A stretch of 32,609 nucleotides of DNA from Synechococcaceae bacterium WB9_2_112 (GTDB lineage: Bacteria; Cyanobacteriota; Cyanobacteriia; PCC-6307; Cyanobiaceae), in the NCBI GenBank assembly GCA_010027605.1, contig RGUW01000008.1:1-32609 (forward strand), in the 5' to 3' direction. Position numbers and translations under genes: made by a program. This document shows, piece after piece, positions 1-9,548 of the stretch. Numbering within the stretch: position 1 is the first letter of the stretch; every line of letters starts with the position of its first letter. Under the pieces are notes generated by a model. The model searched no databases. It saw only the letters and a list, made by a program, of their open reading frames with translations, and was not told the DNA's origin.

Positions 1-636
1 GAGGGTGAACAGCACGCCGGCCGCTCCCTGGCCGGCCTGCACCAGCCGCTGCACCCCCACCGACAGGGCCACCGCCAGATGGTCGTAACCCAGCCGCTGG
101 CGGTAAACAATCGCCCGATCGTTGAACAAGGAGGCGAGGCAGTGCTGGCAGGCCGCCAACAGCGCCGCCTCGCCCCTCACATTGAGGACGGTGTCCTGCT
201 GACCAGCAAAGCTGGCATCGGGAAGATCCTCGGCTGTGGCACTGGATCGCACGGCCACAGCACCGCTTCCCAGTGCCCGATAGGCCTCGAGGATCTCCCG
301 CGCCAGCGCTTCGGGAAGGGCCGTGTGCAGCACCAGAGCCCGGGCGGCTGCACCAGCGCGCTGCAGCGCCACCAGATCATTGACATCGAGGTCCGACAGC
401 AGCTCGGCCAGCCGATCCCGCAGGGTGCCGCCCCCCTCCGGCGCAGGCTGCTCGAGCAGCTGCCGGTAGGCCGACGCCGTGGTGGCGAAGCCGTCCGGAA
501 CGGCGACACCGGCCCCGCTGAGATGGCTGAGCATCTCGCCGAGGGCGGCGTTCTTGCCACCGACCTGGGCCACTGACCCGAGGTTGAGGCTCTGCAGGGG
601 AACCACCAGGGCCCCCTTCCCGTGCAACGGATCCAT
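1..636 (-). CDS. ppsA: Phosphoenolpyruvate synthase / PEP-utilizing enzyme, N-terminal part (3' end truncated by window edge)
   Basis: Minus-strand translation from ATG at 636: MDPLHGKGALVVPLQSLNLGSVAQVGGKNAALGEMLSHLSGAGVAVPDGFATTASAYRQLL...AVRSSATAEDLPDASFAGQQDTVLNV; VGGKNAxLGEM and VRSSATAEDLPxASFAGQQ are hallmarks of the PEP synthase/PPDK nucleotide-binding domain. Confidence 0.93.
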   Translation of the reverse strand, partial: MDPLHGKGALVVPLQSLNLGSVAQVGGKNAALGEMLSHLSGAGVAVPDGFATTASAYRQLLEQPAPEGGGTLRDRLAELLSDLDVNDLVALQRAGAAARALVLHTALPEALAREILEAYRALGSGAVAVRSSATAEDLPDASFAGQQDTVLNVRGEAALLAACQHCLASLFNDRAIVYRQRLGYDHLAVALSVGVQRLVQAGQGAAGVLFTL

Positions 637-746
637 GGCACAGGCCCCACGAACGTCGCAGTCACTGTGACCACGTCGGAAGCGGTCGACGGACCCTGGT
701 GCGCCGCCGCCACTCTGTTTAGGCTGCTGCGGCTGCAACCACTCTG

Positions 747-1514
747 TTGACCCTGTTTCGTCGCGCCCTGCTGCGCTGCCTGAGCCTGGCCGGCGGGCCG
801 CTGCTGGCCGCAACCCCGTTGTTGATGCCTCCAGCTGCACGCGCGATTCCGGAGGCGGAAGCCGTCAAGAAACTGGCGGTGATCCCGGTGTTCGTGCTGG
901 CCAACGATCAGGGCGTGCCGTTGCCGATCCCCCGTGACAAGACCCTGATCCTGCCTTTGTATCTGGAGCGCAGCCAGGCCAACAGCGAGCTGGCCAACTT
1001 CCAGAAGGGCAATCCGCAGATCAAGGCGCAGGTGCTGGCACTGCCGCTCAACATCGCCACCGAAAAGATCGAGCAGCTCAACAAACAGCTCAAGGATGGC
1101 CGCACGCTGGTGGCACCGGTGGTGTCCCGCGATCAGGACCGCAAGCAGGCCATCGCCATCCTCAAGAAACAGGGCCTGAGCGACAAACAGGTTGAAGAGG
1201 GACTCAGCACTCCGGTCTTCTTCACCAAACCCCTGCTCACCCTCAACACGCCGCAGGGTCCCCGGGGCGTGTTCTTCTTCCGCTACGACGACATGGAGAA
1301 GGCTCTCGGTGCCCTGCAGGATTCCAAGAAGCTCGAACCCCAGGCAGCCGATCTGACCGCGGCCCTGCGGGAGATCATCAAGGCCAAGGACGATGTGTTC
1401 ATCTTCTTCCCCACCCCCGAATACTTTGCCCTGGTGAAAGAGCAACAGCAGCAGCAGCAGAAACAGCAGCCGAAGCAAGGCTCAGCCGTAGCACCACCTC
1501 CGGCAGCACCCTGA
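747..1514 (+). CDS. Tic22-like family protein
   Basis: 255 aa ORF with N-terminal signal-like segment, then AIPEAEAVKKLAVIPVFVLANDQGVPLPIP...; VFFFRYDDMEKAL and DVFIFFPTPEYFALVKE match the cyanobacterial Tic22 pattern; poly-Gln C-terminus. Confidence 0.82.
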   Translation: MTLFRRALLRCLSLAGGPLLAATPLLMPPAARAIPEAEAVKKLAVIPVFVLANDQGVPLPIPRDKTLILPLYLERSQANSELANFQKGNPQIKAQVLALPLNIATEKIEQLNKQLKDGRTLVAPVVSRDQDRKQAIAILKKQGLSDKQVEEGLSTPVFFTKPLLTLNTPQGPRGVFFFRYDDMEKALGALQDSKKLEPQAADLTAALREIIKAKDDVFIFFPTPEYFALVKEQQQQQQKQQPKQGSAVAPPPAAP

Positions 1515-1524
1515 GTCTGTGGCG

Positions 1525-1755
1525 TCAATCTGAGCCTTCGTCTGCCTGATCCAGGGGGCCATCCTGCGATCCAGGCAGAAGCTGGGCCAGCAGCCCAGCC
1601 GCCATCAGCGCAGCCCCGAGCCCAAGGGCCAGAGGTCGGTTGGCCGCGGCGGGCCCGTCTGCCCACACCGCTGCCGCCAGAAAAGCGCCGCCGAGCAACA
1701 ACGACGGCACCAGCACGATGCCTTTGGCGGTGCGATTGAGACTCAACGGCCGCAC
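1525..1755 (-). CDS. Small hypothetical membrane protein (76 aa)
   Basis: Two hydrophobic segments (GIVLVPSLLLGGAFLAAAVWA; ALGLGAALMAAGLLAQLL); start overlaps the end of the upstream SNase-like ORF by 13 bp, consistent with an operon. Confidence 0.6.
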   Translation of the reverse strand: MRPLSLNRTAKGIVLVPSLLLGGAFLAAAVWADGPAAANRPLALGLGAALMAAGLLAQLLPGSQDGPLDQADEGSD

Positions 1756-2120
1756 TCCTGAGTGATCTGGCCGTACCCCGCAGCCACAAGGTCGCTGGCC
1801 AGGTCGGTGCCGCGATCAAGCCGTTGCACATGCGCCAGCAACAGCCCCTGGTCAGCACCCAGGGGGCGCAGATTGACCCGGGTTCGACGGGGCAGCTCGG
1901 CCCGCAGCCATTGCCTGGCTGCAGCAGCCTCGGCAGGGTCAAGATCAACACAGGCCAGCGCGACGCTGTAACTGCGGTTTTGATCACCCACCTGCAACAG
2001 CGTGGCTGTGCGCACCTGAAGCACTTCGGCAGCGCCGGCATCCGAGGACGCCAGCAGCAGGGTCAGCGGCAGCACGAGCGCCAGCAGCAGCTGGCCGGTC
2101 CTGGACAACAGGCGGCTCAA
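1743..2120 (-). CDS. SNase-like (thermonuclease-fold) secreted protein, probable
   Basis: [85 protein letters not shown] resembles SNase domains. The track ORF starts at 2186, but a TTG at 2120 overlapping the ilvB stop (TTGA) gives a signal peptide right at the N-terminus. Confidence 0.6.
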   Translation of the reverse strand: MSRLLSRTGQLLLALVLPLTLLLASSDAGAAEVLQVRTATLLQVGDQNRSYSVALACVDLDPAEAAAARQWLRAELPRRTRVNLRPLGADQGLLLAHVQRLDRGTDLASDLVAAGYGQITQECGR

Positions 2121-4003
2121 AGCTTGGCGCCGCAACTGGGGCAATGCAGGTGTGAGCTCACCGTGGTGGCGCCGCAGCTTCCGCATTGGCGCCGGGTGTC
2201 GATCGCCAGTTCGGGGTGGCTGGGCAACCCCACCATCTGGGCGTTGCTGGCGCCCGGGGGCACCATCGGGTAGCAGTTCTCGTTGCGGCGCACCCGCACA
2301 TCAACGAACACGGGGCCGGGATGGGCCAGGGCTTCGGCCAGTTGGCTGTGGAGCTCAGCGCGGTCGTGGATGTGCACACCCCGCACCCCGAAGGCCTCGG
2401 CCAGAGCCACGAAATCGGGCATGCCACCGGTCATCTCGGAGGCCGAGTAGCGCTCCTCGTAGAAGCTTTCCTGCCACTGGCGCACCATGCCCTGCCAGCC
2501 GTTGTTGAGCACCACCACCTTCACGGGCAGCTTGTACTGGCTGAGGGTGCCCAGTTCCTGAATGTTCATCAGGATCGAGGCATCGCCGGCGACGCAGATG
2601 ACCTGCTCATCGGGGAAGGCGGTCTGCACGCCCATGGCGGCAGGCATGCCGAAGCCCATGGTGCCCAGACCTGCACTGCTGATCCAACGGCGTGGTCCGT
2701 TACGCAGAAACTGGGCGGCCCACATCTGATGCTGGCCCACATCGGTGGTGAAGAAGGCCTGGGGTGCCAGATCCCGCAGGGCGATCACCACCTCCTGGGG
2801 GGCGATCTCGCCCTCCGGGGTGGGCACCACCAGGGGGTAGTGGTGCTTCCAGGAGTCGATGCGCTCCAACCAGGCCTCGGTGCGGCCCTGGGAGTCGTCG
2901 CCGGTGCTGGCCTCAAGCAGGCGTTCGAGGGCGGCACGCACATCGGCGACCACGGCGACGTCGGGATGACGGGTCTTGCCCATTTCGGCCGCATCGATGT
3001 CGATGTGAATCACCTGGGCGCGGGGAGCGAATCCATCGAGCCGACCCGTGACCCGGTCGTCAAAGCGGGCTCCGGCGGCGATCAGCAGATCGCATTCGGT
3101 CACAGCAAAGTTGGCGTAAGCGGTGCCGTGCATGCCGAGCATGCCCACCGACAGAGCATGGTTCTCATCAAAGGCACCCTTGCCCATCAGGGTCGTGGTC
3201 ACCGGCAGGCGGAACCGCTCGGCCAGCTGCTGCACCTGGTCGTGGGCCGCACTGCTGATGGCACCGCCTCCCACATACAACAGGGGGCGTCGCGCCTGAC
3301 GGATCAACTGCAGGGCGTCATCGATCGCCCCTGGATCGGGCTGCGGCGGCAGGCGGAACCCGGCAGGCTTGACCGTGCCGGGCTCCACGGGCACGTAATC
3401 GAATTCCTCGGCCCCCACGTCTTTGGGCACATCGATGAGCACCGGGCCGGGGCGTCCGCTGGCGGCGATCAGAAACGCCTCGGCGACGATGCGTCCGATG
3501 TCGGCGGGGTCGCGCACCACCCACGAGTGCTTCACGATCGGCAGGGTGATGCCGAAGATGTCGGTCTCCTGAAACGCATCGGTGCCGATGGCAGCCCGGG
3601 GCACCTGACCGGTGATCACCACCATCGGCACCGAATCCATCTGGGCGGTGGCGATGCCGGTCACCAGATTGGTGGCACCGGGGCCCGACGTGCCGAAGCA
3701 GACACCCACCTTGCCGGTGGCGCGCGCATAGGCATCGGCCGCGTGGGTGCCGCCCTGTTCGTGACGCACCAGGATGTGGCGCAGCCATCCCCGGGCTTCA
3801 GCCTTGTGCAGCTCGTCGTAGATGGGGAGGATCGCCCCACCCGGGTAACCGAAGATCACCTCCACCCCGTGGCGGTGCAATGCATCCATCAGCGCATGGC
3901 CACCCTTGACCCGGATCGGGCCCTGGGTGGCCGTGCCGCGCTGGCCAGCCATGTCGCGCTGGGCAGCAGCGGCGGATGCAGGGGTGATGGGCGTCAGCGT
4001 CAC
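2117..4003 (-). CDS. ilvB: Acetolactate synthase large subunit, with C-terminal CxxC-x10-CxxC tail
   Basis: ThDP-enzyme motifs: [119 protein letters not shown] start. Confidence 0.97.
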   Translation of the reverse strand: MTLTPITPASAAAAQRDMAGQRGTATQGPIRVKGGHALMDALHRHGVEVIFGYPGGAILPIYDELHKAEARGWLRHILVRHEQGGTHAADAYARATGKVGVCFGTSGPGATNLVTGIATAQMDSVPMVVITGQVPRAAIGTDAFQETDIFGITLPIVKHSWVVRDPADIGRIVAEAFLIAASGRPGPVLIDVPKDVGAEEFDYVPVEPGTVKPAGFRLPPQPDPGAIDDALQLIRQARRPLLYVGGGAISSAAHDQVQQLAERFRLPVTTTLMGKGAFDENHALSVGMLGMHGTAYANFAVTECDLLIAAGARFDDRVTGRLDGFAPRAQVIHIDIDAAEMGKTRHPDVAVVADVRAALERLLEASTGDDSQGRTEAWLERIDSWKHHYPLVVPTPEGEIAPQEVVIALRDLAPQAFFTTDVGQHQMWAAQFLRNGPRRWISSAGLGTMGFGMPAAMGVQTAFPDEQVICVAGDASILMNIQELGTLSQYKLPVKVVVLNNGWQGMVRQWQESFYEERYSASEMTGGMPDFVALAEAFGVRGVHIHDRAELHSQLAEALAHPGPVFVDVRVRRNENCYPMVPPGASNAQMVGLPSHPELAIDTRRQCGSCGATTVSSHLHCPSCGAKL

Positions 4004-4653
4004 GGCTGCAACGGGGCACTGGTACTGCCCCCAACCCTAGGTGGCGGTAGGCGTTTTGAGGCACGGCTGGCGGCCATGGCGCGCAACACCCGGGCTGGAT
4101 CAAGCCACTCACCCCGGTAACGCACACCCCAGTGCAGATGGGGGCCGGTGGTACGGCCCGAGAGGCCGACATGGCCGATCTCCTGACCGCCTCTGACCAG
4201 CGCTCCGCGCCGCAGGCTCACGGTTCCGCTGCGGTAGTGCTCGTCCAGGGCCGAGCCCGCCAGATGGCAATAGATGTGCTCATACAACCCGGAGCGGATC
4301 ACCAGACCCACCCCGCAGGCCCCATCGCTGATCACCTCCTGCACCACACCGGCCCACCAGCTGTGGACGGGCGATCCGAGCGGAGCGGCGATGTCGAGGC
4401 CGGCATGGGGTTCAACGCTGCCCCCCGGACCCAGGCGGCTGCCGTAGTGGCTGGTGTACCCGAGGAACGCGCTCACCGGAAAGACACCCAGCCGCCAGCG
4501 GTGATGGATGGGGAGCGCGACCGGGATCCTGGCAGTCCCCTGGGCCAGCGCCGACCCCGGGGTCAGCGCCAGCAGGGCCCCAGCGCCAAGCAGCGTGGCC
4601 AGCAGAGGCAGAGGGCAGCGTCGCCGAGGTTGATCAGAGCAGACCCAGGGCAT
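4000..4653 (-). CDS. M23 family metallopeptidase (LytM/murein hydrolase-like), secreted
   Basis: Signal-peptide-like N-terminus; [22 protein letters not shown] ... [25 protein letters not shown] (HxxxD and HxH motifs). 4-bp overlap (GTGA) with the ilvB start. Confidence 0.9.
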   Translation of the reverse strand: MPWVCSDQPRRRCPLPLLATLLGAGALLALTPGSALAQGTARIPVALPIHHRWRLGVFPVSAFLGYTSHYGSRLGPGGSVEPHAGLDIAAPLGSPVHSWWAGVVQEVISDGACGVGLVIRSGLYEHIYCHLAGSALDEHYRSGTVSLRRGALVRGGQEIGHVGLSGRTTGPHLHWGVRYRGEWLDPARVLRAMAASRASKRLPPPRVGGSTSAPLQP

Positions 4654-5809
4654 GGAGCGGTCCGCGGCCGCTGATCAGCTCCAACAGAAAAGCGGAAAAC
4701 CCCAGCATCGCCAAGCGTCCGTTCCACACCTCCGAGCTGTTGTTCCAACCCCAGGCCCACTTGTCCTGGGGATAGAGCTTGACCTTGGTGGGCAGGGCCG
4801 CCGCCTGGTCAAGGTTGACCTCCGGGCCGGCCAACGCCTGCTGAACCAGATCCGAAAGGGCGGCAATGAAGGTGGCATCGGTGTCGAGTGCCGGCACGCG
4901 CCTGAAATTGCTGACCCCCGACTCGGTGGCGATCTCGCGGTACTCGATGTCGATCTCCTCGAGGGTCTCGATGTGCTCGCTCACGAAGCTGATCGGCACC
5001 ACGACCAGATCCTTCACCCCCGCAGCCCCGAGCTCGTGCAGAGCGTCATCGGTGTAGGGACGCAGCCACTCCACCGGTCCCACCCGGCTCTGATAGGCCA
5101 GGGTGTGGGGGTTGCCATGGCCGACGAGCTCGGCCAGGCGCCCCATGATCAGGCTGCTGCAGGCTTCGATCTCACGCTGATAGGGATCGCCTGCTTCCTC
5201 CACATAGCTTTTGGGCACACCGTGGGCACTGAAGAACACGTGGGCCGATGCCGGATCGGGGCAGGCTTCGACCTCACGGGCGATGAGCCTGGCCATGGCA
5301 TCGACGTAGCCCGGATGGTCGTAATAGCTGCGGATGCAACGCAGGGGCAGATGGGCGAAACCGGCATCCCCCTGGCGCAGCCGCTGGAGCTCGCGAAAGC
5401 TGGATCCGCTGGTGCTGATCGAGAACTGGGGGTAGAGGGGAAGCACCACCACCTCCTCGATCCCGTCGGCCTTGATGTCGGCCACGGCCGACTCGGTGAA
5501 GGGGTGCCAGTAGCGCATCGCCACGTAGGTGGTGGCCTCGATGCCACGGCTGCGCAGGGTGCTCTGCAGCTCACGGGCCTGCTGCTCGGTGATGCGACGC
5601 AGGGGTGAGCCCCCTCCGATCGAGCGATAGGCCTCCTGAGACTTGCCCGCGCGCAGGCTGCTGATCAACCAGGCCAGCGGTTTCTGCAGGGCCGGATTGG
5701 GCAGTCGGATGATCTCGGGATCCGAGAACAGGTTGTAGAGAAACGGACCGACGTCCTGAATGCGCTCAGGCCCACCGAGGTTCAGCAGCAGCACGCCCAC
5801 CTTGGCCAT
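4634..5809 (-). CDS. hemH: Ferrochelatase with C-terminal chlorophyll a/b-binding-like (CAB/HLIP) domain
   Basis: [37 protein letters not shown]...; [23 protein letters not shown]-term [41 protein letters not shown]. The track ORF extends to 6022, but MAKVG at 5809 is the family start. Confidence 0.96.
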   Translation of the reverse strand: MAKVGVLLLNLGGPERIQDVGPFLYNLFSDPEIIRLPNPALQKPLAWLISSLRAGKSQEAYRSIGGGSPLRRITEQQARELQSTLRSRGIEATTYVAMRYWHPFTESAVADIKADGIEEVVVLPLYPQFSISTSGSSFRELQRLRQGDAGFAHLPLRCIRSYYDHPGYVDAMARLIAREVEACPDPASAHVFFSAHGVPKSYVEEAGDPYQREIEACSSLIMGRLAELVGHGNPHTLAYQSRVGPVEWLRPYTDDALHELGAAGVKDLVVVPISFVSEHIETLEEIDIEYREIATESGVSNFRRVPALDTDATFIAALSDLVQQALAGPEVNLDQAAALPTKVKLYPQDKWAWGWNNSSEVWNGRLAMLGFSAFLLELISGRGPLHALGLL

Positions 5810-5921
5810 GCCCGTGATCGTGCCCAGAGGAAGCGCCGAGCGTAACGCTGCCACCGTGCCCCTGGTCGGCCAAGCAGACGACCGATAGGTTCGGCCGAGT
5901 GACACCCGGGCAATCCCAGCG

Positions 5922-7115
5922 ATGACGGCCGACGGCTGGCTGCAGCAGCAGCTGGCGCAGCACAACCAGATGGTGGCTGCAGCCGGCATCCGCCTGCGGC
6001 TCGAACATCGCGGCCAGCGCATTGGTCTGCGGGGGCCTCTGCCCTGCCGTCAGAACCCCGCGCAACGGCGGGTGCAGCGTCTGAGTCTGGGAGCCACGGC
6101 CGATGCCAGCGGCCTGCAGCAGGCCCAGCGGCAGCTGCTCGAAGTGCACCACCAGCTGGAGCAGGGTCGCTTCGACTGGAGCCAGTGGGGCACGCCACGA
6201 TCCGCGCACCCGCTCCAGCCCACCTGCCACAACGGGGTCGAGCAGGCGGTGAAGGACTTTGAAACCGCGTTCTTCAACGATCCGCGCCGACGTCGCAACC
6301 CCGCGGGCAGCCGCACCACCTGGACAAGCGCCTATCTGCCGTACCTGCGCCGGCTGGTTCGTCGGGCCGAAACCCAGAACGCAGCTCTGGACAGTGAACT
6401 GCTGGTGTCGGTGCTGGAGAGCTATGAGCTGGCCAGCCGCAGCCGCCAGCAATGCACCACCGCGCTGGCGGCACTGGCACGGCACTGCCGGCTGACGCTG
6501 CCACCCGACTGGGGCGAACGGGGCGCCGGCTATGGCCTGCACCGGGCCCAGTTCCGCCAGCTGCCCAGCGACAGCGAGATCCTGCAGCTGCTGGAGCTGA
6601 TCCCCAACCCCCGGTGGCGGCTGGTCTACGGCCTGCTCGCCACCTATGGGCTGCGCAACCATGAGGCGTTCTTCTGCGACCTGTCGTCCCTGGCGCCTGG
6701 AAGTGACCGGGAGATCCGGGTGCTGCCGACCAGCAAGACCGGCGAGCACCAGGTGTGGCCGTTTCAACCCGACTGGGTGGAGCATTTCGGCCTCAGTGCC
6801 CTGGCGGCAGGGCCCCGGGCGCTGCCCAACGTGAGCACCGACCTGCGCCGCACCACCCTGCAGCAGGTGGGCCGGCGGGTGGCCGAGCAGTTTCGCCGTT
6901 ATGGCCTGCCGATCACGCCCTATGACCTGCGTCACGCCTGGGCCGTGCGCACGATCCACATCGGCCTGCCCGACACCGTGGCAGCACGGATGATGGGCCA
7001 CTCGGTGGCGATTCACACCCGCACCTACCACCACTGGATCACGCGCCGCGACCAGCAGCAGGCGGTCGATGCAGCCCTGGCACGGCTGGAGCCCCGCCCA
7101 GCGCTGGCCTCATGA
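5922..7115 (+). CDS. Orphan tyrosine recombinase / phage-integrase-family protein
   Basis: C-terminal catalytic-domain motifs: [22 protein letters not shown] (Arg I), [15 protein letters not shown] (box II, His replaced by Tyr in the usual HxLR position), [16 protein letters not shown] (GH..Y). Confidence 0.85.
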   Translation: MTADGWLQQQLAQHNQMVAAAGIRLRLEHRGQRIGLRGPLPCRQNPAQRRVQRLSLGATADASGLQQAQRQLLEVHHQLEQGRFDWSQWGTPRSAHPLQPTCHNGVEQAVKDFETAFFNDPRRRRNPAGSRTTWTSAYLPYLRRLVRRAETQNAALDSELLVSVLESYELASRSRQQCTTALAALARHCRLTLPPDWGERGAGYGLHRAQFRQLPSDSEILQLLELIPNPRWRLVYGLLATYGLRNHEAFFCDLSSLAPGSDREIRVLPTSKTGEHQVWPFQPDWVEHFGLSALAAGPRALPNVSTDLRRTTLQQVGRRVAEQFRRYGLPITPYDLRHAWAVRTIHIGLPDTVAARMMGHSVAIHTRTYHHWITRRDQQQAVDAALARLEPRPALAS

Positions 7116-7780
7116 CCAGACCGTTGCGCACCCTGGCCTACCGGCACCGCTGGTTCTACGAGGCGGTGACAGCCACCGGCGCCGTGAGCGTGGGCGGGCC
7201 GGCGCGGCTGCGGCAGCTGGCCGCCACCTGGCTGGCCGAGCAGCTGCCCGCCGGGGCACCTGTGCTCGATCTGTGCTGTGGAGGCGGCGAAGCGGCCCTG
7301 GCCCTGGCACAGCTCGGCCTGTCGGTGTGCGGTCTCGATGTGGCGCCGCGCGCCCTTGACCAGGCCCGCGAACGCTCGCGCCGGCTGGGCCTGGAGGTGA
7401 CCTGGATCGAAGGCCTGGCCGAGGATCCGCCCCTGCCGTCAGGCAGCCAGGCAGGGGTTCAGATCTCCCTGGCCCTGCACGAGTTCAGCGCCGGCGAACG
7501 GGCCGCGGTGCTGTGTGCCTGCCACCGTCTGCTGCAGCCGGGTGGGTGGCTGGCGATCGTGGATCTGCATCCGGCCCAGGGGCCCATGGCCCTGCCCCAA
7601 CAGCTGTTCTGCGCCCTGTTTGAAACCGAGACCGCCGTTGACTTTCTGGCGGGAGACCTCGCTGCCGGGGTCACGGCGGCCGGCTTTGTCGTGGCGCGCC
7701 GAGAGCAGCTGGCCGGTGGCGCCCTGCAACGGTTGCTGGCCCAAAAACCGGCAGGGGCAGCCCCGCAGCCGCCAGAGTGA
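7112..7780 (+). CDS. Class I SAM-dependent methyltransferase
   Basis: Motif I VLDLCCGGGEAALALAQLGLSVCGLDVAPRALDQAR; post-motif LLQPGGWLAIVDLHPAQGP. 4-bp overlap (ATGA) with the upstream recombinase. Confidence 0.85.
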   Translation: MTRPLRTLAYRHRWFYEAVTATGAVSVGGPARLRQLAATWLAEQLPAGAPVLDLCCGGGEAALALAQLGLSVCGLDVAPRALDQARERSRRLGLEVTWIEGLAEDPPLPSGSQAGVQISLALHEFSAGERAAVLCACHRLLQPGGWLAIVDLHPAQGPMALPQQLFCALFETETAVDFLAGDLAAGVTAAGFVVARREQLAGGALQRLLAQKPAGAAPQPPE

Positions 7781-7807
7781 CGCCCATCTGACCCGCCAAG
7801 GCGCCCG

Positions 7808-8497
7808 ATGAGCAGCACCGCCGAACCGCCATCGAGCACGCACGATCTCGACGCCCTGGCGGCCGAGATCGGCCCCGGCGGCGCGCTGGCCCCCGAGCGC
7901 GAGCAGCAGGCCTACCAGGCGCGCATGCAACGGCGCCAGGAAGTCCAGCGCCAGCGGGTGGGCGAGCGCAACCTCGAAAAGGGCCTGGTGCTGGTGTTCA
8001 CCGGCGACGGCAAGGGCAAGACCACCGCCGCCCTGGGCCTGGTGCTGCGCACCCTGGGCCACGGCGAGTCGGTGGCGGTGCTGCAGTTCATCAAGGGGGG
8101 ATGGCAGCCGGGCGAGGCCAAAGCCCTGGAGCTGTTCGGCGATGCCCTGCACTGGCACGCCCTGGGCGAGGGCTTCACCTGGGAAACCCAGGACCGCGAG
8201 CGCGACAGGGCCCTGGTGCAGGCCGCCTGGGAGCACTCCCTGAGCTACCTGGCCGACGCCAACCGCAAACTGGTGGTGCTCGATGAGGTCAATGTGGCCC
8301 TCAAGCTGGGCTACCTGGACGTGGAACAGCTGCTGGAGGGCCTGGCCCTGCGCCCGCCCCTGACCCACGTGGCCCTCACCGGCCGCGGCGCCCCGCCGGC
8401 CCTGCTGGAGCGGGCCGACCTGGTCACCGAAATGAAGCTGGTGCGCCACCCCTTCAGGGAGCAGGGGGTCAAGGCGCAGAAGGGGATTGAATTTTAA
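7808..8497 (+). CDS. cobO: Cob(I)yrinic acid a,c-diamide adenosyltransferase
   Basis: P-loop GLVLVFTGDGKGKTTAALGLVLRTLGHGESVAVLQFIKGGW; KLVVLDEVNVALKLGYLDVEQLL; HVALTGRGAPPALLERADLVTEMK. Confidence 0.95.
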   Translation: MSSTAEPPSSTHDLDALAAEIGPGGALAPEREQQAYQARMQRRQEVQRQRVGERNLEKGLVLVFTGDGKGKTTAALGLVLRTLGHGESVAVLQFIKGGWQPGEAKALELFGDALHWHALGEGFTWETQDRERDRALVQAAWEHSLSYLADANRKLVVLDEVNVALKLGYLDVEQLLEGLALRPPLTHVALTGRGAPPALLERADLVTEMKLVRHPFREQGVKAQKGIEF

Positions 8498-8512
8498 ACG
8501 AACCTCGATCCT

Positions 8513-8818
8513 TCACTGAGTGGCTGTGCGTTCCTGAAGCGTGCCGCTCACATATTTATGCAGCACGCTGCTGATCAGCGTTTGATACGGGATCCCCTCC
8601 TGGAGGGCGCGGGTACGAATGGCCTGGAGGTCGCCACTGGAGAGGCGGATGTTGATGCGCTGATCCTTCTGGCCAGTGGCATGTGCCGACTGCTTCAGAT
8701 CATCCAGCAGTTCTCGAGTCGCAATGCTGCGCAGTGCATTGGTCTCGAAATCATGAAGGAGTTGCTTCTCTTCGGGATCGAGTTGGAGTGAGGGGTTCTG
8801 CTTTGATTTCATTGTCAT
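8513..8818 (-). CDS. CopG/RHH-type antitoxin of a type II toxin-antitoxin system
   Basis: LDPEEKQLLHDFETNALRSIA...LKQSAHATGQKDQRINIRLSSGDLQAIRTRALQEGIPYQTLISSVLHKYVSGTL matches the 'CopG antitoxin of type II TA' pattern (INIRLSSxDLxxIxxxAxxEGIPYQTLISSxLHKYxxG). 4-bp overlap with the toxin gene. Confidence 0.87.
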   Translation of the reverse strand: MTMKSKQNPSLQLDPEEKQLLHDFETNALRSIATRELLDDLKQSAHATGQKDQRINIRLSSGDLQAIRTRALQEGIPYQTLISSVLHKYVSGTLQERTATQ

Positions 8819-9096
8819 GGTTCGAACGACTCGGTGTACTGGCGGTGGGCTTTGCGGCTGGGGATGATCGTCTTTAGGAACAGGTGCTCGGCATCTTCCA
8901 CGTATGGAACAAGGTGGACATATCCCTGCAGGCGAACAACCAACACACGCTGCCCTGGGTAGCGCCTCTGATTGGGGTGCTCGAGCACATCCAGCAGCTC
9001 CCCGGCCTCAATGGCCACCACCACTGCCTCAAAGCAGAGATTCCGATCGACCATGAGCTGAGCATTCTTCTCAGGGCTCCAGACAAAAGGCTTCAT
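8815..9096 (-). CDS. BrnT-like toxin partner of the CopG-type antitoxin
   Basis: MKPFVWSPEKNAQLMVDRNLCFEAVVVAIEAGELLDVLEHPNQRRYPGQRVLVVRLQGYVHLVPYVEDAEHLFLKTIIPSRKAHRQY; WxxEKN...R.ISFE...YVxVVPxVxD...FLKTIxPSRK pattern typical of toxins encoded next to this antitoxin family. Confidence 0.82.
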   Translation of the reverse strand: MKPFVWSPEKNAQLMVDRNLCFEAVVVAIEAGELLDVLEHPNQRRYPGQRVLVVRLQGYVHLVPYVEDAEHLFLKTIIPSRKAHRQYTESFEP

Positions 9097-9131
9097 GCCA
9101 CCAGACTACCCAGCATGTGTGCCTGATGTCT

Positions 9132-9548
9132 TCACCCCTTCACGCTCTCACCGCAGCGATCGAGCACGGCGTGGATCACGGCCGGGGCGATTCGAAAGTC
9201 GCTGGCGTGCAGCTGGGCAAAGACGGCCTTGGCTGACGGGATCAAACCTCGCTGACGGGCCATGCCGATCACGGCAGCGGTGCCGGCCAGGCGGATGCTG
9301 GCGGCCTCCCCTTCATCGAGATCGGGCAAAGCAGGGTCGGCCATGTCCACCTCCACAGTCTTGAGCCAGCCAGCGGCCAGGGCCGTCCCGATCGGGGCTT
9401 CACTCTCCGGAAACCGACCCGTCAGCACCGCACGCAGCACCACAGTCGTGACCACCACCTCAGCAAACAGGTCCTGAAGCCAGACGATCCCGTTGACGCG
9501 CGCCAGGGCGATCAGGGGGCTGGCGTCGGCGATAACGATTGCAACCAC
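9132..9548 (-). CDS. PIN-domain (DUF3368-type) toxin
   Basis: IVIADASPLIALARVNGIVWLQDLFAEVVVTTVVLRAVL...; LDEGEAASIRLAG; conserved acidic residues of PIN nucleases (ADASPLI, DEGE). GTG start overlaps the antitoxin gene by 37 bp. Confidence 0.82.
   Translation of the reverse strand: MVAIVIADASPLIALARVNGIVWLQDLFAEVVVTTVVLRAVLTGRFPESEAPIGTALAAGWLKTVEVDMADPALPDLDEGEAASIRLAGTAAVIGMARQRGLIPSAKAVFAQLHASDFRIAPAVIHAVLDRCGESVKG

Noticed and set aside
177-1478. 433-aa minus-strand ORF
   Set aside because: Antisense to the Tic22-like gene and out of frame with the convincing ppsA reading; low-complexity GC-rich shadow ORF (poly-Leu from the antisense CAG tract).
2186-4120. 644-aa plus-strand ORF
   Set aside because: Exact antisense of ilvB; His/Gly/Gln-rich composition typical of a shadow frame.
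4860-4900. Ferrochelatase-HLIP fusion as a novel architecture
   Set aside because: C-terminal chlorophyll-binding-like domains on ferrochelatase are established in cyanobacteria and plastids.
5766-7034. 422-aa minus-strand ORF
   Set aside because: Antisense to the tyrosine recombinase; composition typical of a shadow frame.
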